Notes: generated from the sequence alone by a model not told the origin. Positions 12,376 to 24,153 are shown, counted from the first letter of the stretch. The stretch is 64,000 nucleotides of DNA from Notamacropus eugenii (GCF_028372415.1 NC_092872.1:515840224-515904223), one strand, 5' to 3'. Translations and numbers: made by a program.

Positions 12376-12959
12376 TGGAGAATGTTTATAGATTCTTCTC
12401 CTGGAGTTTGGTTAATGAGTGCAGGCTTGCATACGGCCTCCTAAAAATGTCTAGGTGCGTTTTTTTAACAGCATAATTTGTAAGCCTTCTCTACTTTGTA
12501 GCCTTTTTACATCTTTACTCTTTTTTTAAAATAGATTTTTATTGATACTTTTTATTTTCTCACTGCCTAGATTTTCCCCTGTAGCCTTCTGTTTCTTACC
12601 CTCCCAAAGAAGAGCCAACACTTAAAAATTTTTTTTCTATTTCTTCATTCTGTTAAATTGTAATGTAATCAAATTTTCCTAAGAAATTATATATTAAATC
12701 TTTAATTGCTTAAAAATTTCATCTAAGTAATAAGGCATGGAAATGTAGATTGACTCACAGTGCCACCTAGCACCTGTTTTTTCTAATTTATTCAGTTGTA
12801 AAAGCTTAAAATGAAGCCAATCAATAAATGTAACATTAAAATGAGAGCACTGTGAATTCAGCAAAAAGCACTTTTTTTCATTCTTTTAAGTGCTTAAGTT
12901 AATCAATGAACAGATATTAGGTGAAAATGAAATACCAAAAAGTAAGACATTTTGAAAAA
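12376..12959. other. Non-genic, AT-rich
   Basis: No gene or recognised element; T-rich then A-rich sequence. Confidence 0.4.
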
Positions 12960-13495
12960 AACAAAAATCAATTCATCAATGATAAAAAGTGAAGCTATTG
13001 ATTTGGGGGGGAGAAATCTTTTTTATCAAATATCTCTAATAAGAGTTTGATATCCAAAGTATCAGGTATAGGAAATTAATATACATACATATATATGATA
13101 TGTGTGTACATATATATGTATGTTTATACATATATGTATGTATACATATGTATATATGTACATAAAGAGCCATTCTTCAATGGATAAGTAGTCAAAGGAT
13201 ATGAGCATGTCTCAGAAGGAAAAATTAAAAACTTAACTTTTGAAAGTTTACTCCAAATCACCCACAAGAAAAATGAAAATCAAAACAACTCTGAGGTTTC
13301 ACTTCATAACCATACTCCTTTCCCCAAAAGTTGACAAAGAGGATAAAAAGAGAAAAAGTCAATTTCCAGTATGGATACTATAGAGAGCAAGCCAACTTTT
13401 ATTGGTATTCTAGAAAAGGGGCAGAGCTGTGACTTGGTCTAACTATTCTAGAAGGCAATTTGGAAGTAGAATCTTTAAATGGTGACTAAAATGTT
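12960..13495 (+). mobile_element. L1 3'-region fragment
   Basis: Sense L1 near the end of ORF2: agccattcttcaatggataa, gtagtcaaaggatatgagca, aaatcaaaacaactctgagg and actattctagaaggcaattt. A microsatellite lies inside it at 13,078-13,165. No open frame. Confidence 0.6.
13078..13165. repeat. (TA)/(CATA)n microsatellite
   Basis: Alternating atacatacatatatatg-type units inside an L1 fragment. Confidence 0.9.
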
Positions 13496-13590
13496 CAGTT
13501 TATGAATGAGGAAAGTGAAGTTCTGGGAGAGTCCAAGATCACCAACTCCTGCTAGTCCAGTGTTCTTTCTATTCACTATGACAGGTTGCT
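13496..13590 (-). repeat. MIR fragment (reverse)
   Basis: tgaggaaagtgaagttctgg, then ccaagatcaccaactcctgc and tgttctttctattcactatg, in reverse MIR order. Confidence 0.45.
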
Positions 13591-13869
13591 TATATTAATA
13601 AATGTTGGAATCTAACAGCCTCATTCTATTTTAAAAGTTAGTATGGAGCAGTATGTGAATATGAGCTAAATATGACTTCTAGAAAAAGATTTTAAACTTC
13701 TTTAGATAATTCATGTTAGACAGTCAGTAGTATCAAGGGAAGCAGTAGTGGACAGTCAACCTTTATAGAATTGAATTTTTCCTGAAATAAGCTGTAGTCT
13801 GTTTATACTTGACACAGATTACATACATGGCCATGTTAGTCCTCTTTAAGCTGTGAAAATTTACTAAGA

Positions 13870-16474
13870 GGGCAGAGCCAAGATGGCGGAGTAGAAAGGC
13901 ACACATATGCCCCCCACACAGCCCATAAAAAACCTGTAGAGAGGGACTCTCAACAAATTCTGGAGCAGCAAAAGTGGAGAACAACAGAGTGGGGGAGATT
14001 TCCAGCCCAGGGTGATCTGAAAGGCCCATGGGAAACATCTGTTGCATGGGACGTGGAGTGGAGCCCAGCCCAGCCTTGGCCACACAGTGTGGCTTGGGAA
14101 CAACCCTCGGGGGCAGAATCTCCAGTCGCAGAATCCCCAGTCCCAGTAGCAGATCCCTCAACCCACAGGCACCAAAGGTAAGTGATGGGGTTTTTTCAGC
14201 TGGCCAGGAAGGGAAAAGGACCTTCCCATAGCTCCAGCCTCAGGCAGTGGCTACAGAGGCCACATCAGGCAAGCAGCAGCAGTTCTCACAGCAGCCTGAG
14301 ACCATTGTTGGATCGTAAAAACCTCTAGGGGCACTGAGGAGCTGATTCTTGCCTCCACCCTGTGTGGAGGCCCTGGGGGAGCTGGTCTTTGTCTCACACT
14401 GAATGGTGGCCCTGCCCATCCAGCTTATCTGAAAATCAGCCCCCAGTGCTGACTTGGTGGAACTAGAGGCCAAGTGACTGTGGAGAGGAAACCCTGCTAA
14501 GATTCTGGGCACAAAAATTCCTCCCTGTGCCCAGACCAGTACATACTTGATTGTGCCACCTTGGAGGAACTGAGATTTTACAGATTCCCAGAGTATACCC
14601 TACTCTTGACAAAGGACCCAAAAGTCAAGTAACTGGTTGGGAAAAATGCCCAAAAAAGGGAAAAAAAATAAGACGATAGAAGGTTACTTTCTTGGTGAAC
14701 AGATATCTTCTTCCATCCTTTCCAATGAGGAAGAACAATGTTTACCAACAGGGAAAGACATAAAAGTCAAGGCTTCTGTATCCCAAACATCCAAAATAAA
14801 TATTCAATGGGCTCAGGCCATGGAAGAGCTCAAAAAGGATTTTGAAAATCAAGTAAGAGAGGTGGAGGAAAAATTGGGAAGAGAAATGAGATGCAAGAAA
14901 AGCATGAAAAGCAGGTCAAACATCCTGCTAAAGGAGACCCAAAAAAAAATGCTGAAGAAAATAACACTTTTAAAAATAGGCTAACTGAATTGGCAAAAGA
15001 GATTCAAAAAGCCAATGAGGAGAAGAATGCTTTCAAAAGCAGAATTAGCCAAATGGAAAAGGAGGTTCAAAAGCTCACTGAAGAAAATAATTCTTTAAAA
15101 ATCAGAATGGAACAGATGGAGGCTAATGACTTTATGAGCAACCAAGAAATCACAAAACAAAACCAAAAGAATGAAAAAATGGAAGATAATGTGAAATATC
15201 TCATTGGAAAAACAACTGCCCTGGAAAATAGATCCAGGAGAGACAATTTAAAAATTATGGGATTACCTGAAAGCCATGATCAAAAAAAGAGCCTAGACAT
15301 CACCTTTCATGAAATTATCAAGGAAAACTGCCCTGATATTCTAGAACCAGGGGGCAAAATAAATATTGAAAGAATCCATCAATCACCACCTGAAAGAGAT
15401 CTAAAAAGAGAAACTCCTAGGAACATTGTGGCCAAATTCCAGAGTTCCTTGGTCACGGAGAAAATATTGCAAGCAGCTAGAAAGTAACAATTCAAGTACT
15501 GTGGAAATACAATCAGGATAACACAAGATCTAGCAGCTTCTACATTAAGGGATCAAAGGGTGTGGAATATGCTATTCCAGAAGTCAAAGGAACTAGGACT
15601 AAAACCAAGAATCACCTACCCAGCAAAACTGAGTATAATACTTCAGGGGAAAAAATGGTCTTTCAATGAAATAGAGGACTTTCAAGTAGTGAGAGAGAAA
15701 TATATTGGGAAGACAAAGGAAGAAATGGAATGGGGCAAATTATCTCTCATAAAAGAGGCAAGTAAAAGACTTTTCAGTGGAGGGGGAAAGGGAGTACGTG
15801 AGAGAAAAAACATGAAGCTTACTCTCATCACATTCGACTAAAGGAAGGAATAAAATGCACACTCATTTTGGTATGAAAACCTATCTTACAATACAGGATA
15901 GTGGGGGAGAAAGAGATAAGCAGGGTGGGGGGGACAATGGAAGGGAGGGCAGTGGGAGGAGGGAACACTCTTGGGAAGAGATAGGATCAAAAGAGAGAAT
16001 AGAAGAAACGGGGGGCAGGATAGGATGGAGGGAAATATAGTTAGTTTTACACAACACGACTATTATGGAAGTCATTTGCAAAACTACACAGATATGGCCT
16101 ATATTGAATTGCTTGCCTTCCCAAAAGGAATGGGTGAGGAGGGAGGGAGGAAGAGAAGTTGGAACTCAAAGTTTTAGGAACAACTGTTGAGTATCATTCT
16201 TGCAACTGGGAAATAAGAAATACAGGTAATGGGGTATAGAAATTAATCTTGCCCCACAAGACAAAAGAGAAGATGGGGATAAGGGAAGGGAGGGATGTTA
16301 GAAGGGAGGACAGATTGGTGATAGGGGTAATTAGAATGCTCAGTGTTTAGGGGTGGGGGGAGGGAAGAAATGGGGAGAAAATTTGGAACCCAAAATTTTG
16401 TGGAAATGAATGTTGAAAACTTAAATAAATTTTAAAAAACAACAGCAACAACAAAAAAAAGAAAGAAAGAAAAG
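13870..16474 (+). mobile_element. HAL1 (half-L1) retrotransposon, near complete
   Basis: Starts with the marsupial L1-type 5' end (ggcagagccaagatggcgga), ends in an A-rich tail, and has a 10-bp perfect duplication, tttactaaga, at 13,860-13,869 and 16,475-16,484. A 5' leader of about 770 bp precedes one ORF1-like frame from MGKMPKKGKKNK (14,637). A frame change near 14,930 leads into a coiled-coil-rich segment (NRLTELAKEIQKANEEKNAF) and the RRDNLKIMGLPESHDQKK RNA-binding region. A stop falls at 15,485, with the C-terminus readable further on (KPRITYPAKLSIILQG, from about 15,600). There is no endonuclease or reverse transcriptase; the 3' region goes straight to the tail. HAL1s are known to move with L1 enzymes in trans. 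This copy lacks about 260 bp present after the ORF in the copy at 20.4 kb. Confidence 0.85.
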
Positions 16475-16484
16475 TTTACTAAGA

Positions 16485-17039
16485 ATCTAGTCCTAATTTA
16501 GCTACTTAGTTGACTAATCATCTGTTTTATAGCCAAACAGATATTTCTAGCCCATGGTCATAGGCTGTTGGAATTGAGGTTAGGTATGGGGTGGGGAGAG
16601 TGAAAGGATCAAGTAAAAAGGTTGGCATCTTTTTATACCATGTCTATATATCTGACAATAGACTGTGTGTGTCTTCCAAGGGTCAGCCTACTTAAGTTCT
16701 GAGGGGATTATCACCAATTGACTGGCCACTAAGCAATGAATTATTTGACTAAGAAATGATAAGCAAAAAGAAAAATACAAAATGGCCTTCAGTCCTCTGT
16801 AGTCTCCTTCTACTTCTATGGTGAAAGTAGCAGAAAAGTAGACAAAAATGGATAAGAATTACAATTTTTAAACTATCTATATAAATGTTAACTGTTGGTA
16901 TTCTAAATGTGAGATCTTTTTCCAGTGACTAAGTTGACATTATACAAGAACTGAATCATATCAATTTTTATATGTGTACCACACATGAAAATAGGAAACA
17001 AAAGGAATTTGCAATAAAATGTAAGTTTGGCTCACAATC
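16485..17039. other. Non-genic, unassigned
   Basis: AT-rich sequence between the HAL1 and the next L2; no gene or element recognised. Confidence 0.4.
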
Positions 17040-17076
17040 AAGTCAACAGGCATTTATTAAGCTCCTACTCCAGATA

Positions 17077-17308
17077 GGGCAGCTAGTTGGCTCAGTGGAT
17101 ACAGTGCTGGACCTGGACTCAGGAGGACTCATCTTCCTTAATTAAAATCTAAGTTCAGACACTTACCAGCTGAGTGACCCTGGGCAAGTCACTTAACTCT
17201 GTTTGTCTCCACTCCTCATCTATAAAATGTGCTGGGAAAGGAAATTGCCAAGAAACCCTAAATGGGGTCAGAAAGAGTTGGACAATAATGAACAACAACA
17301 AAAATGCT
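17077..17308 (+). repeat. SINE with RTE-type tail
   Basis: tRNA-like head (gcagctagttggctcagtgg), A/B-box-like middle (gagtgaccctgggcaagtca) and an RTE-type 3' end (gaaaggaaattgccaagaaa, ggtcagaaagagttggacaa, then AAC repeats). Inserted in the L2 above. Confidence 0.8.
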
Positions 17309-17718
17309 CTAGGCACTATACCTAAAACTGAGGATATACGAAAAGCCAAAAAAAAGAAAGATCCTGCCCTCAAGAGCTTACAGGCTAATGGTGCAGAAAA
17401 CATAAAAACAATTACAGAGTAGTGTATGAGTATGAGTTGGTACTACATAGCAACAAGATATATACAGAGTAAGGTGGAGATAATCTCAGAAGAAAGCCAC
17501 TAAGGTTAAGAAGGATAGGAAAGGCTTCATGCAGAAGGTAGGACTTAAGCTACAATGTAAAGGAAACCTGGAAAACCAAGAGGTGAAAGAATGAAAAAGT
17601 TCCATGCATGGGGAACATGTGGTAAAAACTGGGACATGGAGTGTTATGTGGGAGAATAGCACAGAGTACATAGGGGTGAATAAAGTGTAAGGTGACTGGA
17701 AAAGTAGGAAGAATCCAG

Positions 17719-18168
17719 AAAAAACCTGCAAAAATTTACATGAACTGATGCAAAGTAAAATGAGCAGAACCAGAACAGTAACAGCAATATTGTATGTTGA
17801 TCAGCTGTGAATGGCTTAGCTATTGCTGTAATATCTAAGACAATTCTGAAGAATTTATGATGAAAAATGCCCTCCATCTCCAGAGAAAGAACTGATGGAG
17901 TCTGAATGCAGATTAAAGAATAGTTTTGCTTTTCTTTTTCTTGTTTTTTCTTATCTGTGCTTTCTTTCACAACATGACTAACATGGAAATATATTTTGCA
18001 TGACTGCATATGTATAATCTGTATCAAACTGATTGCCTTCTCAATGGGAGAGGAGAGGAAAGGAGAGGAGGGAGAGAATTTGGAACTCAAAAATTTTTAA
18101 TAATGAATGTTAAAAACTTTCTGCATGTAACTGGGGAAAAATACTTATTTTTTTCAAAAAGACAAAAG
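17719..18168 (+). mobile_element. 5'-truncated L1 insertion
   Basis: L1 3' end in sense direction: tgatgcaaagtaaaatgagc, agagaaagaactgatggagt, acaacatgactaacatggaa and an A-rich end. Flanked by an 18-bp duplication with three transitions (17,701-17,718 and 18,169-18,186, both ending atccag), consistent with an old L1 insertion into the L2. Confidence 0.8.
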
Positions 18169-18501
18169 AAAGTAAGGAGGATCCAGGTTATGGAGGATAT
18201 TAAAAGCCAATAGATTTGATATTTGATCCTGGAGGCAAGAGGGAACCACTGAAATTGATTTAACAAAGGGGTGCCATGATCTGATGTAAGCTTTTTAAGA
18301 TCAATTTGACAACTGAGTGGAGGATGAATTGGAGTAGAGAGAGATTGAAGCAGGGAGACCTTATTGGAAAACCACAATCACAGAATTTCAAGGTTGGAAT
18401 GAATGTCACTGCCCATTTAGTTGAATCCATACCCAATAAAGAATCTCCATTACATCATACTTGATAAAGAAATCAACCTGATAAGTAATTATTCAAGTAT
18501 C

Positions 18502-18815
18502 AGGGGCAGCTAGATGGCAGTGGATAGAGGACCAGTGCAGGAGTCAGGAGGACCTGAGTTCAAATCTCACCTCAAATGCTTGACACTCACTAGCTGTGTT
18601 ACTTTGGGCAAGTCACTTAACCCCAATTGCCTCATCTTGGGTCATCTCCAGTCATTCTGATGAATATCTGGTCACAGGATTCAGATGACTCTGGAGGAGA
18701 AGTGAGGCTGGTGACCTGCACAGCCCTCCCTCTCTCAAATCAAAGTCTAGTGTAAGTCATGTCATCATGTCTCTGATGGCATGGACTTCTTCGGCAACGA
18801 GGGATGAACACACAT
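18502..18815 (+). repeat. Mar1-like SINE (RTE-dependent)
   Basis: tRNA-derived head (gggcagctagatggcagtgg), then a middle segment (agatgactctggaggagaag) like the 5' leader of the RTE element at 579-4592, and an RTE-like 3' end (gatggcatggacttcttcgg, then AACACA). Flanked by an 11-bp duplication with one mismatch (18,491-18,501 and 18,816-18,826). Confidence 0.85.
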
Positions 18816-18998
18816 ATTTAAGTATCTCTTGAAGACCTCCCAAGATGGGGAACTCACCACAAAGGTCTATTGTGTGTTTGGACAGCTCTACTAGTTAAAA
18901 AAACTTTCTTCCAACATCAAGCCTAAATTTGCTTTTTGTTAACTTCTACTCAATACTAAGGGTTTTGCTTTCTGGGGCCAAACAGAATAGGTCTAAAC

Positions 18999-19150
18999 CA
19001 AGGGTGGGGAATACATGGCCTGTAGACCACACAGAACAAATCCCCTTAATAAAAGGATTTGTTCTGTAAAACTAGGACTCAATCAAAAGGCCACACACAA
19101 GGACCTAGAAGGTCACAAGTGACCTAGAGGCCGAAGGTTCCCCACCCCTG
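18999..19150. mobile_element. hAT-like MITE
   Basis: 152 bp with 13-bp terminal inverted repeats differing at one base (caagggtggggaa / ttccccacccctg) and a probable 8-bp duplication (gtctaaac at 18,991-18,998; gtctctaaac at 19,151-19,160, with a 2-bp insertion). An internal palindrome (acagaacaaatcc ... ggatttgttctgt, about 19,030-19,067) lies near the left end. Non-coding, so it would have needed a transposase in trans. Inserted into the CR1/L3 copy. Confidence 0.75.
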
Positions 19151-19479
19151 GTCTCTAAACCTTCCTCCACAGGACAGTCCTTCTAGCTATAATGTCTTTC
19201 TCATTTGTACCTTCAGCAAACAATTCAGTAAGCCATTTCCCTGGAACCATTCCCTATTACCACAGTGGTGGTTGGGGTCCTCCAACATGCACATGCTGTT
19301 CATGATGCTGTCATTATCAATAATCACAAGCTTCCAACAAAATGAAACATAACAGCTGATCTCATTAGTGAAATAATCTATGGATCAACAGGTAATTTAC
19401 TTCTATGCCCTTGATTAGCACAAAGTCAGCATCACATAATATGGCTGATACAGCTCCCGTTTTTTTTGTAGCACTGAAG

Positions 19480-19665
19480 GCTTACAAATCATATTGTACC
19501 TATTCTCATTTGATCCTCATAACAACCTCATTATCTCCATTATCTCCAGTTTATACAAGAGGAAACAGATTCAGAGTGATTAAGCAACTTGCTCTGGATC
19601 ACACAGTTAGAGTCTAAGACAAGACTGAACTTGATTCATTATTGCCTCTGCTGTGTACAGTATAA
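19480..19665 (-). repeat. MIR-type SINE (reverse)
   Basis: ttctcatttgatcctcataa, then ccagtttatacaagaggaaa, gattaagcaacttgctctgg and atcacacagttagagtctaa, the reverse MIR order. Confidence 0.7.
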
Positions 19666-19910
19666 CCTCAAATATATAATTCCAATACAGACAAGGATAC
19701 AGAAGACAGTTATTGAAAATATCATATAATATTATTAATCAACTCACTCTATGAAAACAAAATGGCAGGAGCAGTTCCCAACAACAATTTCTTTTTAATG
19801 TTTACACCTTAGCAGACAACTTCCAAAATGAGAAGGGGATAGAATTTCCTTTTTATAAATAACCTGGCAAAGTATATGAATCTATACATGATTACACAGG
19901 CAGTTCTTTT

Positions 19911-20063
19911 TAAACTCAGTTTGGTCCTTCTCCAATGTCTCCTTTTGAGCTGTATCTGATGTTGTTGCCAGTTTTCATTCAAATCTACTGAGGCATGGGA
20001 TGATTTTGCTTCTGCTTTTTTTGTGAGAAACCTCTTGATTCTCAAAGTTTTATGGGAAGACAT
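19911..20063 (-). pseudogene. RPL39: RPL39 processed pseudogene
   Basis: The minus-strand frame gives MSSHKTLRIKRFLTKK and ends KRRHWRRTKLSL, closely matching the two ends of ribosomal protein eL39 (51 residues, a small basic 60S protein). It is intronless although the parent gene has introns, so it is a retrocopy. The middle is shifted: one extra base after the LTKK codons and one missing base just before KRRHW, so residues 17-39 read out of frame while total length stays 51 codons. The parental stop codon reads AAA, so translation would run on. Upstream sequence (ccattgtggaggtttggtgg, about 20,070-20,095 in reverse) resembles the RPL39 5' UTR. No clear A-tail or duplication remains, so it is old. 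Confidence 0.85.
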
Positions 20064-20438
20064 CATAGAACACCACCAAACCTCCACAATGGTAGGATAA
20101 GTGAAAAAAGGCTATCATGTCTCTCTTGGATATTTTCTTCTTCAGGCCAAATATTCCTAATCTCTTCATGCATGTAAGATAACTTCAAGTATGATCTGAC
20201 GTTAGGATTATCACTTTTTCATTCCCGAAGTTTTGCTTCTCTTAATACAAGGCCCATCAGCTTTTTTGGTTATCATATCACAATCAGACTGCTGACCTTG
20301 CAGGTCACTAAGATTTATGCTTTTTTTCAAACTGCTATCCAATTATGCCTCCCTATCTTGTATTTCAAATATAAGACAATGGCTTTTAAAGAGAAAGGAT
20401 GGTAAGATAGAAAAATTTTATAAAGAATTTTATATTGT

Positions 20439-22995
20439 GGGAGGCAGAGCCAAGATGGCAGAGTAACAGCTCGCGCTTTCTGGAGTGCTGCCCCCAAGCC
20501 CAGTCAAATACCTGTAAAAATGACTCTAAACAATTTCTGGAACTGCAGTACCTGCAGAATGACGAAGTGAAGCAAATCTCTAGCCCAAGACAGCCTGGAA
20601 AGTCACCAGGAAGTGTCTATAGCGCCACGCTGTGGGCAGGGCACAGCCCAGCATGGGCCACACCTTGCACCTGTGGCAGTTTTCAGACTTCAGCATCCCA
20701 AAACGCGGAGGACAAATTGGAAGGCCTGTGGGACCAGTGTGGGAGAGTGGAGTGGTCTGGCCCTAGCTCCAGGGTGGCAGAGGGGGAAGGGGGCAGAGGA
20801 ACCCACAGCAGTCACAGCAGCAGCAGGGGAAGAGACAGGGACTGTTTCTGGAGCCCAAGGCCCACAGATTGTGGGGGAATCAAGTGGCTGATAATATATC
20901 CCCCATCCCCACTGGAAGCAGAGATCTACCTTGACAAAGAACTCAAAAGTCAAGTAAATGGCTGGGGAAATGAGCAAAAATTGAAAAAAGAATCAGACTA
21001 TAGAATCTTACTTTGGTGACAAAGACCAAAACATGCAAACAGAAGACAACAAAGTCAAAGTTCCTCCATCCAAAGCCTCCAAGAAAAATATGAAATGGTC
21101 TCAGGCCATGGAAGAGCTCAAAAAGGATTTTGAAAAATCAAGTAAGAGAAGTAGAGCAAAAAGCGGGAGGAGAAATGAGAGTAATGCAAGAAAATTATAA
21201 AAAAAACAAGTCAACTGCTTGCTAAAGGAGACTCAAAAAAATGCTGAAGAAGATAACACTGTAAAAAATAGTCAACACAGATAACAAAAGAGATCCAAAA
21301 AGCCAATGAAGAGAATTCCCTAAAAGGCAGAACTGACCAGATGGAAAAGGAGATCCAAAAGCTCACTGAAGAAAATAATTCCTTAAAGATTAGAATGGAA
21401 CAGATGGAAGCTAATGACTATGAAAAATCAAGAAATTATAAAACAAAACCAATAGAATAAAAAATAGCAATGTGAACTATCTCATTGGAAAAACAACTGA
21501 CCTGGAAAATAGATACAGGAGAAACAATTTAAAAATTATAGGACTACCTGAAACCCATGATCAAAAAAAAAATCTAGACATCATCTTTCAAGAAATTATC
21601 AAGGAAAACTGCCCTGATATTCTAGAACCAGAGGGTAAAATAAATATTGAAAGAATTTACCGATCACCTCCTGAAATTCCAAAAGGAAAACCCCTAGGAA
21701 TATTGTAGCCAAATTCCAGAGCTCCCAGGTCAAGGAGAAAATTTTGCAAGCAGCCAGAAAGAAACAATTCGAGTATTGTGGAAATTCCATCAGGATAACA
21801 CAAGATCTAGCAGCTTCTACATTAAGGGATCGCAGGGCTTGGAATATGATATTCCAGAAGTCAAAGGAACTAGGATTAAAACCAAGAATCCCCTACCCAG
21901 CAAAACTGAGTATAATACTTGAGGGAGAAAAAAAAATGGTCATTCAATGAAATAGAGGATTTTCAAGCATTCTTGATAAAAAGACCAGAGCTGAATAGAA
22001 AATTTGATTTTCAAACACATGACATCAAGAGAAGCATGAAATCATAAGGGATTTACTAAAGTTGAACTTTTTATATTCCTACATGGAAAGATAATATTTG
22101 TAACTCTTGAGACTTTTCTCAGTACTAGGGTAGTTGGAGGGATTATATCTATATAGACAGAGGGCACAGGGTGAGTTGGACAGGGATGATATCTAAAATA
22201 ATGAAATTAAGGTGTAAGAGAGGAATATATTGGAGAAGAAAGGGAAAAATAGAATGGACAAATTATCTCTCACAGAAAAGAGGTAAGAAAAAGCTTTTGA
22301 AATGAAAGGGAAGAGAGGGGAGGTGAGAGGGAAAAAGTGAACCTTACTCTCATCACATTTGACTTAAGGAGGGAATAACATGCATACTCAATTTGCTATG
22401 AAACTCTATCTTACACTACAGGAAAGTAGGGGAGAAGGGGATAAGTGGGGGGGATGATAGAAGGGAGGGCAAATGGGAGGAGGGTGTAATTAGAAGTAAA
22501 TACTTTTCAGGAGGGATAGGGTCAAAAGAGAGAATAGGATAAATGGAGGGCAGGATAGGATGGAGGGAAACATAGTTAGTCTTACACAATATGACTTTTA
22601 TGGAAGTCTTTTGCATAATTACACATGTATAACATATACTGAATTGCCTGCCTTCTCAGTGGGGATGGGTGGGGAGAGAGGAAGGGAGAGAAGTTGGAAC
22701 TCAAAGTTTTAAAAATGAATGTTTAAAATTGTTTTCTACATGCAACTGGGAAATAAGATATACAGGCAATGGGGTATAGAAATCTATCTTGTCCTCCAAG
22801 AAAACAGAGGGGATGGGGATAAGAAAAGGGATAGGTGTGATAGAAGGGAGGGTAGATTGGGGGATGGGGTAATCAGAATGCATGTTGTCTTGGGGTGGGC
22901 AGAGGGGAGAGAAGGGAGGAAATTTGGAACTCAAAATCTTGTGGAAGTGAATGTTGAAAACTAAAAATAAATAAACTAGAAAGTTTTTTTAAAAA
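20439..22995 (+). mobile_element. HAL1 (half-L1) retrotransposon, second copy
   Basis: Same layout and orientation as the copy at 13,870. The 5' end (gaggcagagccaagatggca) is followed by a leader of about 500 bp, then a broken ORF1 with DQKKNLDIIFQEIIKENCPD (about 21,560-21,620) and KPRIPYPAKLSIILEG (about 21,880-21,928). No reverse transcriptase is present. After the ORF it keeps a block of about 260 bp (21,965-22,220) that the first copy lacks, then the purine-rich 3' region and A-tail. A probable duplication of about 14 bp starting aaagaattt flanks it (about 20,423 and 22,996). It has more frame breaks than the first copy. Confidence 0.8.
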
Positions 22996-23009
22996 AAAGA
23001 ATTTGATAT

Positions 23010-23540
23010 CTCCCTCCCAATTAAAAATACATTTATTTAATAGTCTGTGACTTCAATGCAAAAATCGAGTATGGGACTTAAAAAAAAATATGGCATATGG
23101 CTCAGAAGAAATGAAAAAGGCCCAAGTCTAAAAGACTATACAGAATCCTCAAATGTACATATCATGAATTTTTTCTTCAAGGAGAATTAATTAGTCCTGG
23201 ACTTAACAGAGTAATATGTTAAAAATGAAACTGATTATATCTTATTAAGAAGTGGCTGGTTACTGATGTGGGATTAATTTTCAAAATGACTTGTTTAAAA
23301 AGAGATAATGTGGAGAGACTGCTAAGACATTACACATATATATGACTATACATAGCTATGTATATGCAACTATACAGAGACATATATACATACTACTGGA
23401 ACTGGACAATGGATAGGGCCCAGAAGCAAAAAAGAGGAAACGAAAGAGCCAGGATTACTTTTAAGAAATTGTGCAGTGCTTTTACTGACTCCAAATTTCT
23501 CCCCTAAAACAAAAGTCAACTTTATATTTTTTAATCACAT
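23010..23540. other. Non-genic, unassigned
   Basis: AT-rich, including a short TATA/CATA-rich tract near 23,330-23,390; no gene seen. Confidence 0.4.
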
Positions 23541-23544
23541 TGTC

Positions 23545-23705
23545 ATTATTTGATAATAGAAACCCCATTCTTATTTGACAAACGAGGAGTCTCAGGTTAA
23601 GTGCTTGTCCAGTGTCACATAAGTAGTGTCACAGGCAGGATTAGAATACAGGTCCTCTACCTTCAAAGCCAGTGCTCTTTCCACTGCACCTTGCTGCCAT
23701 CTCAC
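23545..23705 (-). repeat. MIR-type SINE (reverse)
   Basis: aaacgaggagtctcaggtta, gtgcttgtccagtgtcacat, gcaggattagaatacaggtc and agtgctctttccactgcacc, reverse MIR order. Confidence 0.7.
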
Positions 23706-23922
23706 TGATCCACTGAGGTTTGGCTGACCATTTTGTCTCTTTAGCATGGTAAGACATATCCTTTCTTTGATGCCAAGACAGTCAAGACTTGTTACCTTTG
23801 CCAGTAACAAAACTATTCAAAATCCTAATGAAAAACCTGTTGCCATATTAGTGAGTACACTAATAAGATTCAACAGCTCCACAGGTTACCACTATCAAAT
23901 TTGCCTCTAAATATTTTTCAGT

Positions 23923-24153
23923 CATTTTTCAGTTGTGTTTGACTCTTCATGATCCTAGATGGTGTTTTCTGGGCAGAGGTATTGGAGCAATTTGCCATTT
24001 TCTTCTCCTGTGATAGATTAAGAGAAACAAAGATTAAATTATTTGCCTAAGGTCACATAGCTAGTGTCTGAGACCAGATATGAACTCAGATCTCAAGGCC
24101 CAAGGTCAACTCAAGACCCAGTACTCCATCCACTGAGCCACCTATTTGCCCCT
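23923..24153 (-). repeat. SINE with RTE-type tail (reverse)
   Basis: Begins with the complement of the RTE-type tail (cagttgtgtttgactcttca, ttggagcaatttgccatttt), then CORE complement (ttgcctaaggtcacatagct) and ends with the head complement (actccatccactgagccacc). Confidence 0.75.

Larger units (their letters stand above)
17040..18375 (-). mobile_element. L2-type LINE (reverse) carrying two insertions
   Basis: Reverse L2: 3' tip ggcatttattaagctcctac, then after a SINE ctctaggcactatacctaaa, cctgccctcaagagcttaca, aaggcttcatgcagaaggta, and after an L1 insertion attaaaagccaatagatttg, gagggaaccactgaaattga and tttgacaactgagtggagga. Segment order is collinear across both inserts. Confidence 0.7.
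18376..20370 (-). mobile_element. CR1/L3-type LINE (reverse), broken into blocks
   Basis: Blocks in reverse CR1/L3 order: 18,376-18,490 (cagaatttcaaggttggaat), 18,827-18,990 (gatggggaactcaccacaaa, agctctactagttaaaaaaa), about 19,161-19,260 (ctccacaggacagtccttct) and about 20,100-20,365 (ggctatcatgtctctcttgg, atcagcttttttggttatca). A Mar1-like SINE, a MITE, a MIR and the RPL39 pseudogene separate them. That all blocks are one copy is inferred from order. Confidence 0.5.

Noticed and set aside
13763-14161. 132-codon minus-strand frame
   Set aside because: Antisense to the HAL1 5' leader; not a gene.
20435-21019. 194-codon plus-strand frame at the start of the second HAL1
   Set aside because: Starts at the transposon's 5' end and covers its leader; the real ORF1 remnant lies further on in other frames.
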